NCBI RefSeq assembly: GCF_022751215.1
Contig: NZ_JAICDG010000001.1
Location: forward strand, 2,232,001-2,296,000
DNA from: Actinomadura terrae
GTDB lineage: Bacteria; Actinomycetota; Actinomycetes; Streptosporangiales; Streptosporangiaceae
Reading direction: 5' to 3'
DNA: 64,000 nt
This document shows, piece by piece, positions 25,181 through 34,751 of this stretch. Numbering within the stretch: position 1 is the first letter of the stretch; each line of letters starts with the position of its first letter. The notes beneath the pieces are model-generated. The model was not told the DNA's origin, did not search any database, and worked only from the letters and a program-made list of their open reading frames with translations. Position numbers and translations under genes: made by a program.

Positions 25181-26818
25181 TCATCGGCCGTGCCCGGTGA
25201 TGCGCGCCTCGATCAGCAGGGGACGGGTGAGGTCCTTGACGGAGGCGACCGCGTCCCGCAGCGCGTCGGCCGACTCCGGCCGCACCGAGTCGATGTCGAA
25301 CAGGCGCGCGGCGGCCTGCCAGTCCAGCGCGGGGCCGGTCAGGTCCATGCCGACGTAGCGGCCGTGCTCGGCGGACGCCCCGCCGCTCTGGTCGAGGGTG
25401 TCCTTCAACGTGCGGTACTCGCCGTTGTTCATGACGACGAACGCTACCGGCACTTCGTACCGGGCGGCGCTCCAAAGGCCCTGGAGGCCGAACATGGCGC
25501 ATCCGTCGCCGAGCACCGCGACGACGGGGCGGTCCGGGTCGGCCAGGCGGGTGCCGACGGCCGCGCCGATGCCCCAGCCGAGGCCGCCGCCGACCGTATG
25601 GACGTAGGAGCCGGGCCGGTCCTGCCGCAGGACGGCGCGCAGCCGCAGCCCCGTGGTGATCGCCTCCTCGACGACGACCGCGTCGCCGGGGAGCCCGGCC
25701 GCGACGGCGTGCGCGGCGGCGCCCGGGTCCATCGGGACGGGGCCGTAGGCGTCGCGGGCGGCGGCCTCCACCTTGGCGCGGGCCTGGTCGGTGGCGGTGC
25801 CGATCCGCTGGATCCGCTCCTTCGCGGACGGCACGGCGAGGTGGTCGGCGAGGGCCCGGAGCGTCCCGGCCAGGTCGCCGGTGAGACCCTGCCGGACGGG
25901 GAAGTTGCGGCCGATCTCGGCCGGGTCCTCGTCGATCTGGATGATGTCCAGATCGTCGGGGACGGCGGAGCCCGGCGTGTAGTGGTGCGGCATGAACGCG
26001 TGGCAGCCCACGATGAGCGCCGCGTCGTGGGCGGCGAGGGTCTCGCGGATCGCCGCGTTGCGGGGCGCCAGCATGCCCGCGTACAGCGGGTGGCCGCCGG
26101 GGAAGTCGACGCCGTCGTTCATCGGCTGGTGGTAGACGGTCGCGCCGAGGCCCTCGGCGACGGCGACCAGCGCCTGGACGGCTCCGGCGCGTCCGACGCC
26201 GTCGCCCGCGATCACCACCGGACGCTCGGCGGCGGCCAGCACCGCCGCGGCGTCGGCGATGCCCGCCACGGCCGGGCCCGGCGCGGACACGGGGGAGCGG
26301 GCCGGGACGTCGACGTCGACGTCCTCCTCCAGCAGGTCCATCGGGACCGAGATCAGCACCGGGCCCGCCGGCGGGCGCGCGGCCAGCGCGAACGCTCGCC
26401 GGAGCACGGTCGGCAGGTCGCGGGCGTGCTGGACCTCGAAGGCGAACTTGGTCGCCGCCGACGCCAGCCCGACCAGGTCGCCCGAGAGCATCGGGTCCTG
26501 GAGGAGGTGGCGGCGGTCCTGCTGGCCCGCCACGATCACCATCGGGGTCCGGGAGCGCAGCGCGTTCAGCATCCCGATCAGCCCGTTGGCGACGCCCGCC
26601 GCCACGTGCAGGCTGACGAACGCCGTACGGCGCGACGCGCGGGCGTACCCGTCGGCCATGGCGACGACGGAGCCCTCCTGGAGCCCGAGGACGTACTCCA
26701 GGTCGGGTGCCTCCACCAGGGCGTCCATCAGCGGGAGCTCGGTCGTGCCGGGGTTGCCGAAGATCCGGGTCACGCCCTCGTCCCGGATGATCTCCAGCAG
26801 TGCCTCGATCGGCCTCAT
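25181..26818 (-). CDS. ThDP-dependent benzoylformate decarboxylase-like enzyme
   Basis: 545 residues with AGGAGA upstream of ATG 26818. FGNPGTTELPL (20-30) matches the benzoylformate decarboxylase N-terminal loop, with Thr25 where the Pseudomonas enzyme has catalytic Ser26. Glu48 (LQEG) activates thiamine, and His71 (SLHVAAG) and the MPHHYTPG histidines sit where the catalytic histidines lie. The ThDP-Mg motif is GDGCAMFGLQ...NN near 430-460. It should decarboxylate a 2-oxo acid to an aldehyde or carry out an acyloin reaction. The Ser-to-Thr change leaves the exact substrate open. Neighbouring SDR and carboxylate transporter genes fit aromatic 2-oxo acid or 2-hydroxy acid catabolism. Confidence 0.85.
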   Translation of the reverse strand: MRPIEALLEIIRDEGVTRIFGNPGTTELPLMDALVEAPDLEYVLGLQEGSVVAMADGYARASRRTAFVSLHVAAGVANGLIGMLNALRSRTPMVIVAGQQDRRHLLQDPMLSGDLVGLASAATKFAFEVQHARDLPTVLRRAFALAARPPAGPVLISVPMDLLEEDVDVDVPARSPVSAPGPAVAGIADAAAVLAAAERPVVIAGDGVGRAGAVQALVAVAEGLGATVYHQPMNDGVDFPGGHPLYAGMLAPRNAAIRETLAAHDAALIVGCHAFMPHHYTPGSAVPDDLDIIQIDEDPAEIGRNFPVRQGLTGDLAGTLRALADHLAVPSAKERIQRIGTATDQARAKVEAAARDAYGPVPMDPGAAAHAVAAGLPGDAVVVEEAITTGLRLRAVLRQDRPGSYVHTVGGGLGWGIGAAVGTRLADPDRPVVAVLGDGCAMFGLQGLWSAARYEVPVAFVVMNNGEYRTLKDTLDQSGGASAEHGRYVGMDLTGPALDWQAAARLFDIDSVRPESADALRDAVASVKDLTRPLLIEARITGHGR

Positions 26819-26945
26819 GGTCTCCTCTTCCTGCCCTTCGTTCCGCTGCTCGCGTGGCGGGGTCCGGCGGTCGCCGGGTCGTCCTGCCGTCGTTGTGCTT
26901 GGTGCCGGCCTGCTCGGGGGGGCGGCCTGCCCAGTGTGGGGTCGG

Positions 26946-27701
26946 TCAGTGCATGGCCGAGCCGCCGTCGACGTTGATCGTCTGGCCGGTGAGGAAGCCG
27001 CTGCCCTCGTCGCACACGTACAGGAGCGTGGAGATGAGGTCGGCCGGGTCCCCGACCCTCGGGACGACCTGGAGGTCGCGGACCCGCTCGAATCCGCCGT
27101 CCGCGCCGGTGGTGCGGGCGGCGGTCTCGGTGCGGACCAGGCCCGGGGAGATCGCGTTCACGGTGATGCCGTCGCCGCCGACCGCGCTCGCGAGGGCCCG
27201 GGTGAACCCGACGAGCCCCGACTTGGACGTGGTGTAGGCGACCAGGTCGGGCGGGCCGAGGAACACCACGGCCGAGACCAGGTTGACGATGCGGCCCCAG
27301 CCCGCCGCCTTCAGGTGGGGGAGGGCGGCGCGCGAGACGAGGAAGGGCCCGTCCAGGTTGACCCGCATGATGCGGCGCCAGTCCTCAAGGGTGGTCTTCT
27401 CGAACGGCAGCGGCGGGTAGATCCCGGCGTTGTTGACCACGATGTGCAGGCCGCCGAAGCGGGCGGCGGCCTCCTCGACGGCGGACTCGACCTCGTCCGG
27501 GTCCGTCACGTCCGCGCGGACCGGGTGGAACCGTCCACCGCCGATCAGTTCCGCCGTGCCCGACATGTCGGCGAGGTCGAGCCCCGCGACCAGGTGCCCG
27601 CGTGCGGCGAGGGCGATCGCGAACTCGCGCCCCAGCCCTCCCGCGGCACCGGTCACCAGGGCGACCCGCTGCGCTCCGTTTCCCGACGGCGTCTCACTCA
27701 T
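26946..27701 (-). CDS. Short-chain dehydrogenase/reductase
   Basis: 251 residues from ATG 27701; no strong ribosome binding site precedes it, so it may be leaderless or start slightly upstream. TGAAGGLG is the cofactor motif, NNAG the core, and Ser (VNLVSAV), Tyr and Lys (YTTSK) the catalytic set. The Asp in AGLDLADM after strand 2 suggests NAD(H) preference. It lies 127 bases upstream of the ThDP enzyme on the same strand and would oxidise or reduce a hydroxy/keto substrate in the same route. Confidence 0.87.
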   Translation of the reverse strand: MSETPSGNGAQRVALVTGAAGGLGREFAIALAARGHLVAGLDLADMSGTAELIGGGRFHPVRADVTDPDEVESAVEEAAARFGGLHIVVNNAGIYPPLPFEKTTLEDWRRIMRVNLDGPFLVSRAALPHLKAAGWGRIVNLVSAVVFLGPPDLVAYTTSKSGLVGFTRALASAVGGDGITVNAISPGLVRTETAARTTGADGGFERVRDLQVVPRVGDPADLISTLLYVCDEGSGFLTGQTINVDGGSAMH

Positions 27702-27793
27702 GGACGTCAGGGTGGGGCCGCGCCCGGGAAAGCGACAAGGCGCCGTTTTCACTCACTGAAACGCGCGACTTGTGGTCAAGTGGCGCAGGTCAC

Positions 27794-28906
27794 ATGCTCG
27801 GCCGCATGTCCGCACCACAGCCGCCGGCCGCGGCGGCCGCAGCAAGCGACCGGGACGGGCCTCCCGCGCCGCGCCGCGCCCGGTTAGGCCGCCCGATCCC
27901 CGACGAGGCCGGAGTCGTCGGGGTGCTGGTCCTCCTCGTCCTCGGGGTGGGGCTGTTACAGCCCGACTTCCTCCAGACGGGGAACCTGCTGACCACGGCG
28001 CACAACTCGGTCTACGTCGGGCTGATGGCGTGCGGGATGGTGTTCGCGCTCGCGATGCGCGAGGTGGACCTGTCGGTCGGCGGCGTGTACGCGATGGGCG
28101 TCGTCGTCGGGGCGCTGCTGATCAGGGACGGCATGAGCACCTGGCTCGCGGTGCTGGTGGTGCTGGCGCTGTCGGCGTTCGTCGGCGCGGTGAACGGCGC
28201 GGTCACCACCTACCTGCGGCTGCCGTCGTTCATCGTGACGCTCGCGACGTCCATGCTGCTGCGCGGCGTGGGGCTGGCGCTGGCGGAGGGCAAGCAGATC
28301 ACCGACCTGCCGCAGGACGACGCGTTCTTCCGCGTGCTGGGCGGCGAGGAGTTCTTGGGCGCACCGAACGCGGTGTGGGTGTTCGGCGTCGCCGTCGTCG
28401 CGCTGACCGTGCTGTTCACGCGGACGCGGTTCGGCGCGCGGGTGCGGGCGATCGGCTCCAACCCCGAGGCCGCCGAGTTCGGCGGGCTGCCCGTCACCCG
28501 CACCCGCATCGCCGCGCTGGCGCTGTCGGGGCTGATGGCCGGCCTGGCGGCGGTGCTCGCGCTGGCGTTCTTCATCGCGGGGGACCCCACGATCGGCCAG
28601 GGCTACGAGCTGACCGCGATCGCCGCGGCCATCATCGGCGGGACGCCGCTGAAGGGCGGCAGCGGCTCGGTCGTCGGCGCGGCGGCGGGCACGCTCATCC
28701 TCGGCGCCGTCACCGCGGCGCTGGTGTTCTTCGAGGTCCCGATCAACTGGACGACCTTCGCGACCGGCGGCGTGATCCTCGTCGCCGTCGGCGCCGCGCC
28801 GCTCGTGCGCCGCGTCCGTGACCTGCGTGCGGCGCGCGACCCGCGCCCCGCCCGCGATCCCCGCCCGGTCGACGACGACGGGCGCCTTCCTGGGAGGAAA
28901 TCATGA
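27794..28906 (+). CDS. Sugar-type ABC transporter permease (RbsC-like)
   Basis: 370 residues from ATG 27794 (GCAGGTC upstream; an ATG at 27806 is also possible). About 8-10 hydrophobic helices, with the BPD_transp_2 signature MREVDLSVGGVYAMG and GGLPVTRTRIAALALSGLMAGLA plus IIGGTPLKGGSGSV. It is the membrane channel for the binding protein and ATPase encoded immediately downstream. Divergent from the SDR gene with a short shared promoter region (27702-27793). Confidence 0.9.
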   Translation: MLGRMSAPQPPAAAAAASDRDGPPAPRRARLGRPIPDEAGVVGVLVLLVLGVGLLQPDFLQTGNLLTTAHNSVYVGLMACGMVFALAMREVDLSVGGVYAMGVVVGALLIRDGMSTWLAVLVVLALSAFVGAVNGAVTTYLRLPSFIVTLATSMLLRGVGLALAEGKQITDLPQDDAFFRVLGGEEFLGAPNAVWVFGVAVVALTVLFTRTRFGARVRAIGSNPEAAEFGGLPVTRTRIAALALSGLMAGLAAVLALAFFIAGDPTIGQGYELTAIAAAIIGGTPLKGGSGSVVGAAAGTLILGAVTAALVFFEVPINWTTFATGGVILVAVGAAPLVRRVRDLRAARDPRPARDPRPVDDDGRLPGRKS

Positions 28907-29976
28907 TGCCGCGTCTGCGCGGGCCGCTCGCCGTGGCCGTCGCCCTCACCCTCGGCACCGGCTTAGCTTCCTCCTGTAGCGACGACGACGGCGGGTCGGG
29001 CAAGGGCAAGAAGCTCAAGATGGGCATCGCGGTCGCCAACTACAGCCTGAACTTCGCCCGCGAGATGTACGAGGGCGCCACCGAGGCGTCCAGGCGGGCC
29101 GGGAACGTCGACTTCAAGGTCGTCGGCCCGCCCAACACCGACGGGCCCGCCGAGCAGCAGCTCTTCCAGAACCTCACCGTCACCCACCCGGACGGGATCG
29201 TGCTGGAGAACCTCGACCCGCCGATCTTCACCCGCCCGGCGGCGCAGGCGGTCGGCAAGGGCATCCCGATCGTCGCGCTCGACACCGCGCCGACCGACGG
29301 CAGCAAGGTCGACTTCTACGTGGGCAACGACAACTACGAGCTCGGCGCGATGCTGGCCCAGGAGACGGTGAAGAAGCTCGGCGCGGGCGCCAAGGGGACC
29401 GTCGTCGTCGGCGTCCCGAACCCGGGCGCGCCCGTGCTGGACAGCCGCGCCAAGGGAATCAAGGACACGCTCGCCAAACAGGCGCCGGGCATCCGCGTCC
29501 TCGGGCCGTTCCAGACCTACAGCGACCCGGCGCAGAACTACGGCGCCTGGCAGTCGCAGGTCAACGCCAACCCGGGCGCGCTCGCCTTCCTCGGCGTGGG
29601 CGACGCCGACAGCTACAACCTGGCGCGGCTGAAGGAGCAGCGCAACGGCAGGTACCTGACCGCCGGGTTCGACGTCGACCCCAAGACGATCGAGGCGATC
29701 AAGAAGGGGACGAACTTCACCGGGATCGACCCCGAGCACTACCTCAAGGGCTACGTCTCCACCGCCGTCCTGATCAAGGCGGTGCGCGACGACGACGGGA
29801 AGCTGCCGAAGGGCTGGTTCAAGACGCCCGGCCTCGTGATGAACCAGGGCAACATCGACGAGATCCTCAAGCGGCAGCAGAACGTCCAGAACGCCTATAC
29901 CTGGTACAAGCCGCAGCTCGACAAGCTGCTCGCCGACACGGGCGCGAGCATCCGGCCGCTCAAGGAGGCGCGCTGA
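28903..29976 (+). CDS. Substrate-binding lipoprotein of sugar-type ABC transporter
   Basis: 357 residues; GGGAGGAAATC precedes the ATG, which overlaps the permease stop. A lipoprotein signal ends in LASSC (Cys25). The rest is a type I periplasmic-binding fold (MGIAVANYSLNFAREMYEGA, DGIVLENLDPP, GIPIVALDTAP, YVGNDNYELGAMLA), as in ribose/autoinducer-2 binding proteins. Ligand is not known; linkage to the decarboxylase and IclR suggests a product of that catabolic route or a sugar. Confidence 0.9.
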   Translation: MMPRLRGPLAVAVALTLGTGLASSCSDDDGGSGKGKKLKMGIAVANYSLNFAREMYEGATEASRRAGNVDFKVVGPPNTDGPAEQQLFQNLTVTHPDGIVLENLDPPIFTRPAAQAVGKGIPIVALDTAPTDGSKVDFYVGNDNYELGAMLAQETVKKLGAGAKGTVVVGVPNPGAPVLDSRAKGIKDTLAKQAPGIRVLGPFQTYSDPAQNYGAWQSQVNANPGALAFLGVGDADSYNLARLKEQRNGRYLTAGFDVDPKTIEAIKKGTNFTGIDPEHYLKGYVSTAVLIKAVRDDDGKLPKGWFKTPGLVMNQGNIDEILKRQQNVQNAYTWYKPQLDKLLADTGASIRPLKEAR

Positions 29977-29977
29977 C

Positions 29978-31468
29978 ATGCTGGTGGCCTCCGGCCTGGT
30001 GAAGCACTACGGTGGGGTCACGGCGCTGGACGGCGTCGGGATCACGCTGGAGGCGGGGGAGGTGCACGCCCTCGTCGGCGAGAACGGCGCGGGCAAGTCC
30101 ACGCTCGTGAAGATCGTCTCCGGGGTGGTGCGGCCCGGCGGAGGCACGATCGAGCTGGACGGGCGGCCGGTGCGCTTCGCCGACGCCCGGCAGGCCGCCC
30201 GGCAGGGCGTCGCGATCGTCTCGCAGGAACTGATGATCTACGACGACCTCACCGTGTTGGAGAACCTGTTCCCCTACGGGGCGCCGCGCCGGGGCGGGCT
30301 GGTCAGCGCCAGGGAGATGCGCAGGCTCGCGCAGCCCGTCCTGGACGAGCTGGGCCTGGACCCGGACCCGCGCGTGAAGGCGGGCGAGCTGCCCCTGGCC
30401 GACCGGCAACTGCTGGAGATCTGCCGTGCGCTGCTCCAGGACCCGCGCGTGCTGATCCTGGACGAGCCGACCTCGGCGCTGCCCCGCGCCGCCGCCGACC
30501 GGCTCGCGGGCGTCACCCGGCGGCTCGCCGAGCGCGGACTCGCCGTCCTGTACATCTCGCACTTCCTGGAGGAGGTCATGCGCGTCGCGACGCGCGTGAC
30601 CGTCCTGCGCGACGGACGGGTCGTCCTGCCGGGCGCCCCCGTCGCCGACGTCGGGCTCGACTCGCTGGTCACCGCCATGCTCGGGCAGCCCGCCCGTGAG
30701 GCCATCCCCCCGGCCGCCGCCCCGCCCCGCCCCGGCGGGGCGGCGGTCTCCCTCACCGGCGTCACGGTGCCGGGCCGGCTGCGGGACGTCTCGGTCGCCG
30801 CCGCCGAGGGGGAGATCGTCGGGCTGGCGGGCCTCCAGGGCTCCGGGCACCTCGCCGTGCTGGACGCGGTGTGCGGGCGGGCGCGGCCGTCCGCCGGGAC
30901 CGTCCGGCTGCCGGACGGCCGGTCGCCCCGCTCGGCGCGGCACGCCGTCACCTCCGGCGTCGCGTACATCACCGGCGACCGCAAGGGGCGCGGGCTGATG
31001 CTCGACAAGCCGCTGTGGGAGAACGTCACGTCGGTGAGCTGGCTCGGCCAGGGACGCGGCGGGCCCATGCCCCGGCGGTCGCGGCTGGTCGAGCGGTCGC
31101 GCGGCCACCTGGACCGCCTCCGGGTCCGGGGCGAGGTGCGCGCCAGGGCGAGCGACCTGTCGGGCGGGAACCAGCAGAAGGTCGTCCTGGCCAAGTGGCT
31201 GGACGCGGCGCCGACCGTCCTCGCGCTGGACGACCCGACCCGCGGTGTGGACGTCGGCGCCCGCTCCGAGCTGCACGACATCGTCCGCGACCTCGCCGCC
31301 GGCGGGAAGGTCGTGCTGATCGCCTCCACCGACCTCGCCGAGCTGGTCGAACTGTGCCACCGCGTCCTGGTCTTTCAGCGCGGCCGGGTCGTCGACGAGC
31401 TCGCGCGGGGCCGGCTCACCGAGGCAGAGCTCAGCCTGGCCATGAACGCCGGCTTCGCCGCCACATGA
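29978..31468 (+). CDS. Sugar-type ABC transporter ATPase (RbsA-like, two nucleotide-binding domains)
   Basis: 496 residues, two fused ATPase domains. The first has Walker A GENGAGKST, a degenerate signature (LPLADRQLLEICRAL) and Walker B LILDEPTSAL. The second has a degenerate Walker A (LAGLQGSGHLA), signature LSGGNQQKVVLAKWL and Walker B VLALDDPTRGVD with Asp-Asp where Asp-Glu is usual. Asymmetry of this kind is normal in RbsA-type proteins. It starts one base after the binding-protein stop. A CCACATGAGC direct repeat follows the gene. Confidence 0.9.
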   Translation: MLVASGLVKHYGGVTALDGVGITLEAGEVHALVGENGAGKSTLVKIVSGVVRPGGGTIELDGRPVRFADARQAARQGVAIVSQELMIYDDLTVLENLFPYGAPRRGGLVSAREMRRLAQPVLDELGLDPDPRVKAGELPLADRQLLEICRALLQDPRVLILDEPTSALPRAAADRLAGVTRRLAERGLAVLYISHFLEEVMRVATRVTVLRDGRVVLPGAPVADVGLDSLVTAMLGQPAREAIPPAAAPPRPGGAAVSLTGVTVPGRLRDVSVAAAEGEIVGLAGLQGSGHLAVLDAVCGRARPSAGTVRLPDGRSPRSARHAVTSGVAYITGDRKGRGLMLDKPLWENVTSVSWLGQGRGGPMPRRSRLVERSRGHLDRLRVRGEVRARASDLSGGNQQKVVLAKWLDAAPTVLALDDPTRGVDVGARSELHDIVRDLAAGGKVVLIASTDLAELVELCHRVLVFQRGRVVDELARGRLTEAELSLAMNAGFAAT

Positions 31469-31636
31469 GCCGCACCACCACATGAGCGCTATATGTGCCG
31501 TGACGTCGCGTGAGCCGTACCGCCGGGTAGCGCGTACCGCCTGATGAAGACGGCGCCGGGGCCGGAGCGTTCCGGCGCGCACGGGTCCCGCGGGCCCACG
31601 GGGAGCGGCCCCCGGGGGCTCGCGGGCACGTGGACG

Positions 31637-32599
31637 TCAGCTGCCGAGCAGGGCGACGACCGGCGCGAAACGTTCCATGTCCGCGTCGGAGACCAGGTAG
31701 TAGGTGAAGCCGTACCGGTCGCGGCGCGCGGCCATCTGCTCGGCGATGTGCTCGGGCGGGCCGACGAACTGGGACGGCATGTCCAGCACGAGCCCCGCCG
31801 ACGACGTCCCCCACCCGCGCAGCACCGCGACCTTCGCGGCGGCGGCGCGGGGGTCGGCGCCGAACGTCGGCGACACGAGCATGCTCAGCTCGACGTCGCG
31901 GTCCCCGGCGGCCGCGCGGACCAGGTCCACCTTGCGGGCGATGGTCTCCGGCAGCCGCTCGGAGATCTCGTCGGAGATCGTCCCGTCGGGGAGGGCGCGG
32001 GGGAGGATGCCGACGGTGTCGGCGAGCCGTCCGCCGATGCCGAGCATGCGGGGGCTGCCCGCGCCGACCACGATCGGCGGGCGCCGCGCAGGGACGGGGA
32101 AGACCGTCAGCCCGTCCACCCGGTAGTGCTCCCCGGCGAAGGCGGTCTTCTCGCCCGCCAGCAGGCTCCGCAGGATCTGGAGAGCCTCCTCCAGGCGCCC
32201 GACCCGCGTCCCGGCCGCGTCGAAGGGCATGCCCGCCCGCTCGTACTCCGAGCGGAGCCAGCCCGCGCCGATCCCCAGCTCGAAGCGCCCGCCGGACAGG
32301 TGGTCCAGCGTCGCGGCCTCCTTGGCGAGCAGCACCGGGTGCCGGAAGTCGTTGGAGACGACCATCGTGCCGAGCCGCAGCGTCCGCGTCGCCCCGGCGG
32401 CGGCCGCCAGCGCGACCATCGGCGCGAGCTGGTCGCCGAACGGCTCGGTCACGAAGTGGTCGCGCAACGTCAGCGTGGCGTATCCGAGCTCCTCGGCGCG
32501 GCGCGCCGTGGCGAGCAGCTCGCCCGCCGAGCGGACCGACTCGCCCACGACGCCGAAACGGAAGGGCGGCCGATGGCGGTCCCCGCGGTTTTCGTCCAT
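31637..32599 (-). CDS. LLM-class F420-dependent oxidoreductase
   Basis: 320 residues from ATG 32599; a longer frame to 32698 lacks support. The bacterial luciferase-like TIM barrel shows in FRFGVVGESVRSAGE, LRLGTMVVSNDFRHPVLLAKEAATLDHLSGGRFELGIGAGW (conserved patch, read over residues 75-115) and PPIVVGAGSPRMLG. The TIGR03621-like pattern with GAGW suggests F420 rather than FMN, but cofactor cannot be fixed from sequence. Convergent with the ABC transporter operon and divergent from DUF3311/MctP. Confidence 0.85.
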   Translation of the reverse strand: MDENRGDRHRPPFRFGVVGESVRSAGELLATARRAEELGYATLTLRDHFVTEPFGDQLAPMVALAAAAGATRTLRLGTMVVSNDFRHPVLLAKEAATLDHLSGGRFELGIGAGWLRSEYERAGMPFDAAGTRVGRLEEALQILRSLLAGEKTAFAGEHYRVDGLTVFPVPARRPPIVVGAGSPRMLGIGGRLADTVGILPRALPDGTISDEISERLPETIARKVDLVRAAAGDRDVELSMLVSPTFGADPRAAAAKVAVLRGWGTSSAGLVLDMPSQFVGPPEHIAEQMAARRDRYGFTYYLVSDADMERFAPVVALLGS

Positions 32600-32772
32600 G
32601 CGACGAGCATGCCGCCCGGCCGGAGGGTCGGTCTGGCGGAAATCCGACACCTGGTTCGGGTTCGCCGAACGGGACCGCGGCGGGGGTCTGGTTTCCACCG
32701 GCCGAAGATCGGAGTATTTGCCAAGGGCGGATCCGCCCCGGCCGCCCGTTCCCCCGGCCCTGGAGGTAGCAC

Positions 32773-33003
32773 GTGAGTGACACGTCCCCCGCCCGCGTCA
32801 CGGCTGCGAGGAAGGCGGTGGCCGGGGTCCTGCTCGTCGCCCCGTTCGCCGTGTACCTGGCGGTGCCGAGTTACGCCAAGGAGAGCCCGCGCCTCGCCGG
32901 CTTCCCGTTCTTCTACTGGTGGCAGCTCGTGTGGGTGCTGCTCACCGGCCTCTGCGTCGGCGGAGCCCACCTGCTCACCCGGCGGCGGGGCGGTGCGCGA
33001 TGA
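32773..33003 (+). CDS. DUF3311 small membrane protein
   Basis: 76 residues from GTG 32773 with GGAGGT upstream. Two hydrophobic helices (VLLVAPFAVYLAVPSY and FPFFYWWQLVWVLLTGLCVG) with the DUF3311 signature FPFFYWWQ. These small proteins are almost always encoded just before MctP-type carboxylate symporters, as here, and probably assist or form a complex with them. Stop and next start overlap (ATGA). Confidence 0.9.
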   Translation: MSDTSPARVTAARKAVAGVLLVAPFAVYLAVPSYAKESPRLAGFPFFYWWQLVWVLLTGLCVGGAHLLTRRRGGAR

Positions 33004-34634
33004 ACGACGTGGACGGCGTCGAACTCGCCATCTTCGTCTTCGTCTTCGCCGTGGTGACCGTGGTCGGCTTCGCCGCCGCGCGCTGGCGGCGCGGCCAGAC
33101 GCTCATGCACCTGGACGAGTGGGGCCTCGGCGGACGCAGTTTCGGCACGTTCGTCACCTGGTTCCTGCTGGGCGGCGACCTCTACACCGCCTACACCTTC
33201 GTCGCCGTCCCGTCGGCGGTGTTCGCGGGCGGCGCGATGGGCTTCTGGGCCGTCCCCTACGGGGCGCTCGCCTACCCGATCGTGTTCCTGGTCGGGCCGC
33301 GCCTGTGGTCGGTCGCGCATCGGCACGGGTACGTCACCGCCGCCGACTTCGTCCGCGGACGGTTCGGGTCGAAGTCGCTCGGGCTCGCCGTGGCGCTCAC
33401 CGGGATCCTGGCGATGATGCCCTACATCGCCCTCCAGCTCGTCGGCATCCAGGCGGTGCTCACCGTCATGGGCGTCACCGGCTCCGGTTGGGCCAAGGAC
33501 CTGCCGCTGTTCATCGCGTTCGCGCTGCTGGCCGCCTACACCTACACCTCGGGACTGCGGGCGCCCGCGCTCATCTCGTTCGTCAAGGACGCGCTGAGCT
33601 ACCTGGTGATCATCACCGCGGTCCTCTACCTCCCGACGAAGCTCGGCGGCTGGGACTCGATCTTCGGGAAGGCCGAGGCGGCGCTGGCCAAGCCCAACCC
33701 GGCCACCGGGAAGCCGGCCGGGTCGCTGTTCACCAGCGACATGACGCACTGGGCGTACGGGACGCTGGCGCTCGGCTCGTCGCTGGCGCTGTTCGTCTAC
33801 CCGCACACCGTGACCGGTGCGCTCGCCGCCGGACGCCGCGACGTCATCCGGCGGAACGCGGCGCTGCTGCCCGCGTACTCGCTGCTGCTCAGCCTGCTCG
33901 CGCTGGTCGGCTACATGGCGCTCGCCGACCCGGGCACCGTCGCCGCCGTGAAGCAGGCGGGGAACCCGCAGCTCGCGGTGCCCGAGCTGTTCGACCAGAA
34001 GTTCCCGAGCTGGTTCGCCGGGATCGCGTTCGCCGCGATCGGGGTGGGCGCGCTGGTACCCGCCGCGATCATGTCGATCGCCGCGTCCAACCTGTTCACC
34101 CGCAACGTCTACGCGACGTTCCTGCGCCCGAACGCCACGCCCGAGGAGGAGACGCGGGTGTCGCAGCTCGTGTCGCTGCTGGTCAAGCTGGGCGCGCTGG
34201 TGTTCGTCCTCGGGTTCGACAAGTCGCTGGCGATCAACCTCCAGCTGCTTGGCGGGATCTGGGTCGTGCAGACGTTCCCGGCGGTCGCGGTCGGCCTGTT
34301 CACGCGCTGGCCGCACCGCTGGGCGCTGCTCGCGGGCTGGGCCGCCGGCATGGCCTACGGGACGTTCACCGCGTACGGGAGGTCCTCGCCCACGCAGAAG
34401 CACTTCGGGTCGCCGCTCGACGACATCCCGTTCGTCGGGCACACCGGCTATATCGCGCTGACCGCGTTCGTGCTGAACATGCTCGTGGTGGTGGCGGTCA
34501 CGCTGGTGCTGCGGGCGGTGAAGGCGCCCGACGGCCACGACGAGACGAGCCCGGACGACTACACCGCCGACGCGGACTCCGTCCCCGCCGCCCCGGAGGA
34601 CCCGGGCCACTCCCTCACGGGCCAGCCGGCCTGA
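33000..34634 (+). CDS. mctP: Sodium:solute symporter, MctP-like monocarboxylate uptake permease
   Basis: 544 residues with about 13 hydrophobic helices of the SSF fold. GWGLGGRSFGTF-type N-terminal motif (WGLGGRSFG), YTAYTFVAVP, and GALVPAAIMSIAASNLFTRN typical of MctP members. The C-terminal 40 residues are acidic and cytoplasmic. Family members import pyruvate, lactate, propionate or amino acids. Coupled to DUF3311 by a 4-bp overlap. Its proximity to a 2-oxo acid decarboxylase suggests a 2-oxo or 2-hydroxy acid substrate (inference). Confidence 0.9.
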   Translation: MNDVDGVELAIFVFVFAVVTVVGFAAARWRRGQTLMHLDEWGLGGRSFGTFVTWFLLGGDLYTAYTFVAVPSAVFAGGAMGFWAVPYGALAYPIVFLVGPRLWSVAHRHGYVTAADFVRGRFGSKSLGLAVALTGILAMMPYIALQLVGIQAVLTVMGVTGSGWAKDLPLFIAFALLAAYTYTSGLRAPALISFVKDALSYLVIITAVLYLPTKLGGWDSIFGKAEAALAKPNPATGKPAGSLFTSDMTHWAYGTLALGSSLALFVYPHTVTGALAAGRRDVIRRNAALLPAYSLLLSLLALVGYMALADPGTVAAVKQAGNPQLAVPELFDQKFPSWFAGIAFAAIGVGALVPAAIMSIAASNLFTRNVYATFLRPNATPEEETRVSQLVSLLVKLGALVFVLGFDKSLAINLQLLGGIWVVQTFPAVAVGLFTRWPHRWALLAGWAAGMAYGTFTAYGRSSPTQKHFGSPLDDIPFVGHTGYIALTAFVLNMLVVVAVTLVLRAVKAPDGHDETSPDDYTADADSVPAAPEDPGHSLTGQPA

Positions 34635-34653
34635 CCCTGGAGTGCGGTGGGGA

Positions 34654-34728
34654 CCGGTGGAACGGGGCGAGCGGCTCGGTCGCCGTCCGTGCGGCGTAAG
34701 GGCGTCACCGACTGCCCCGTCCCACCGG
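34654..34728. terminator. Long-loop inverted repeat between convergent genes
   Basis: 15-bp arms (34654-34668 and 34714-34728) match at 14 of 15 positions around a 45-base loop and lie exactly between the convergent mctP and LysE-type genes. The right arm is followed by CTTTC. Probable transcription barrier at the end of the N-nitrosourea operon. Confidence 0.5.
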
Positions 34729-34751
34729 CTTTCGCCAGACTATTCCTCGGG

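Noticed and set aside
31600-31622. Terminator hairpin after the ABC ATPase (CCCCCGGGGG)
   Set aside because: The palindrome is short and within a generally GC-palindromic stretch; not convincing.
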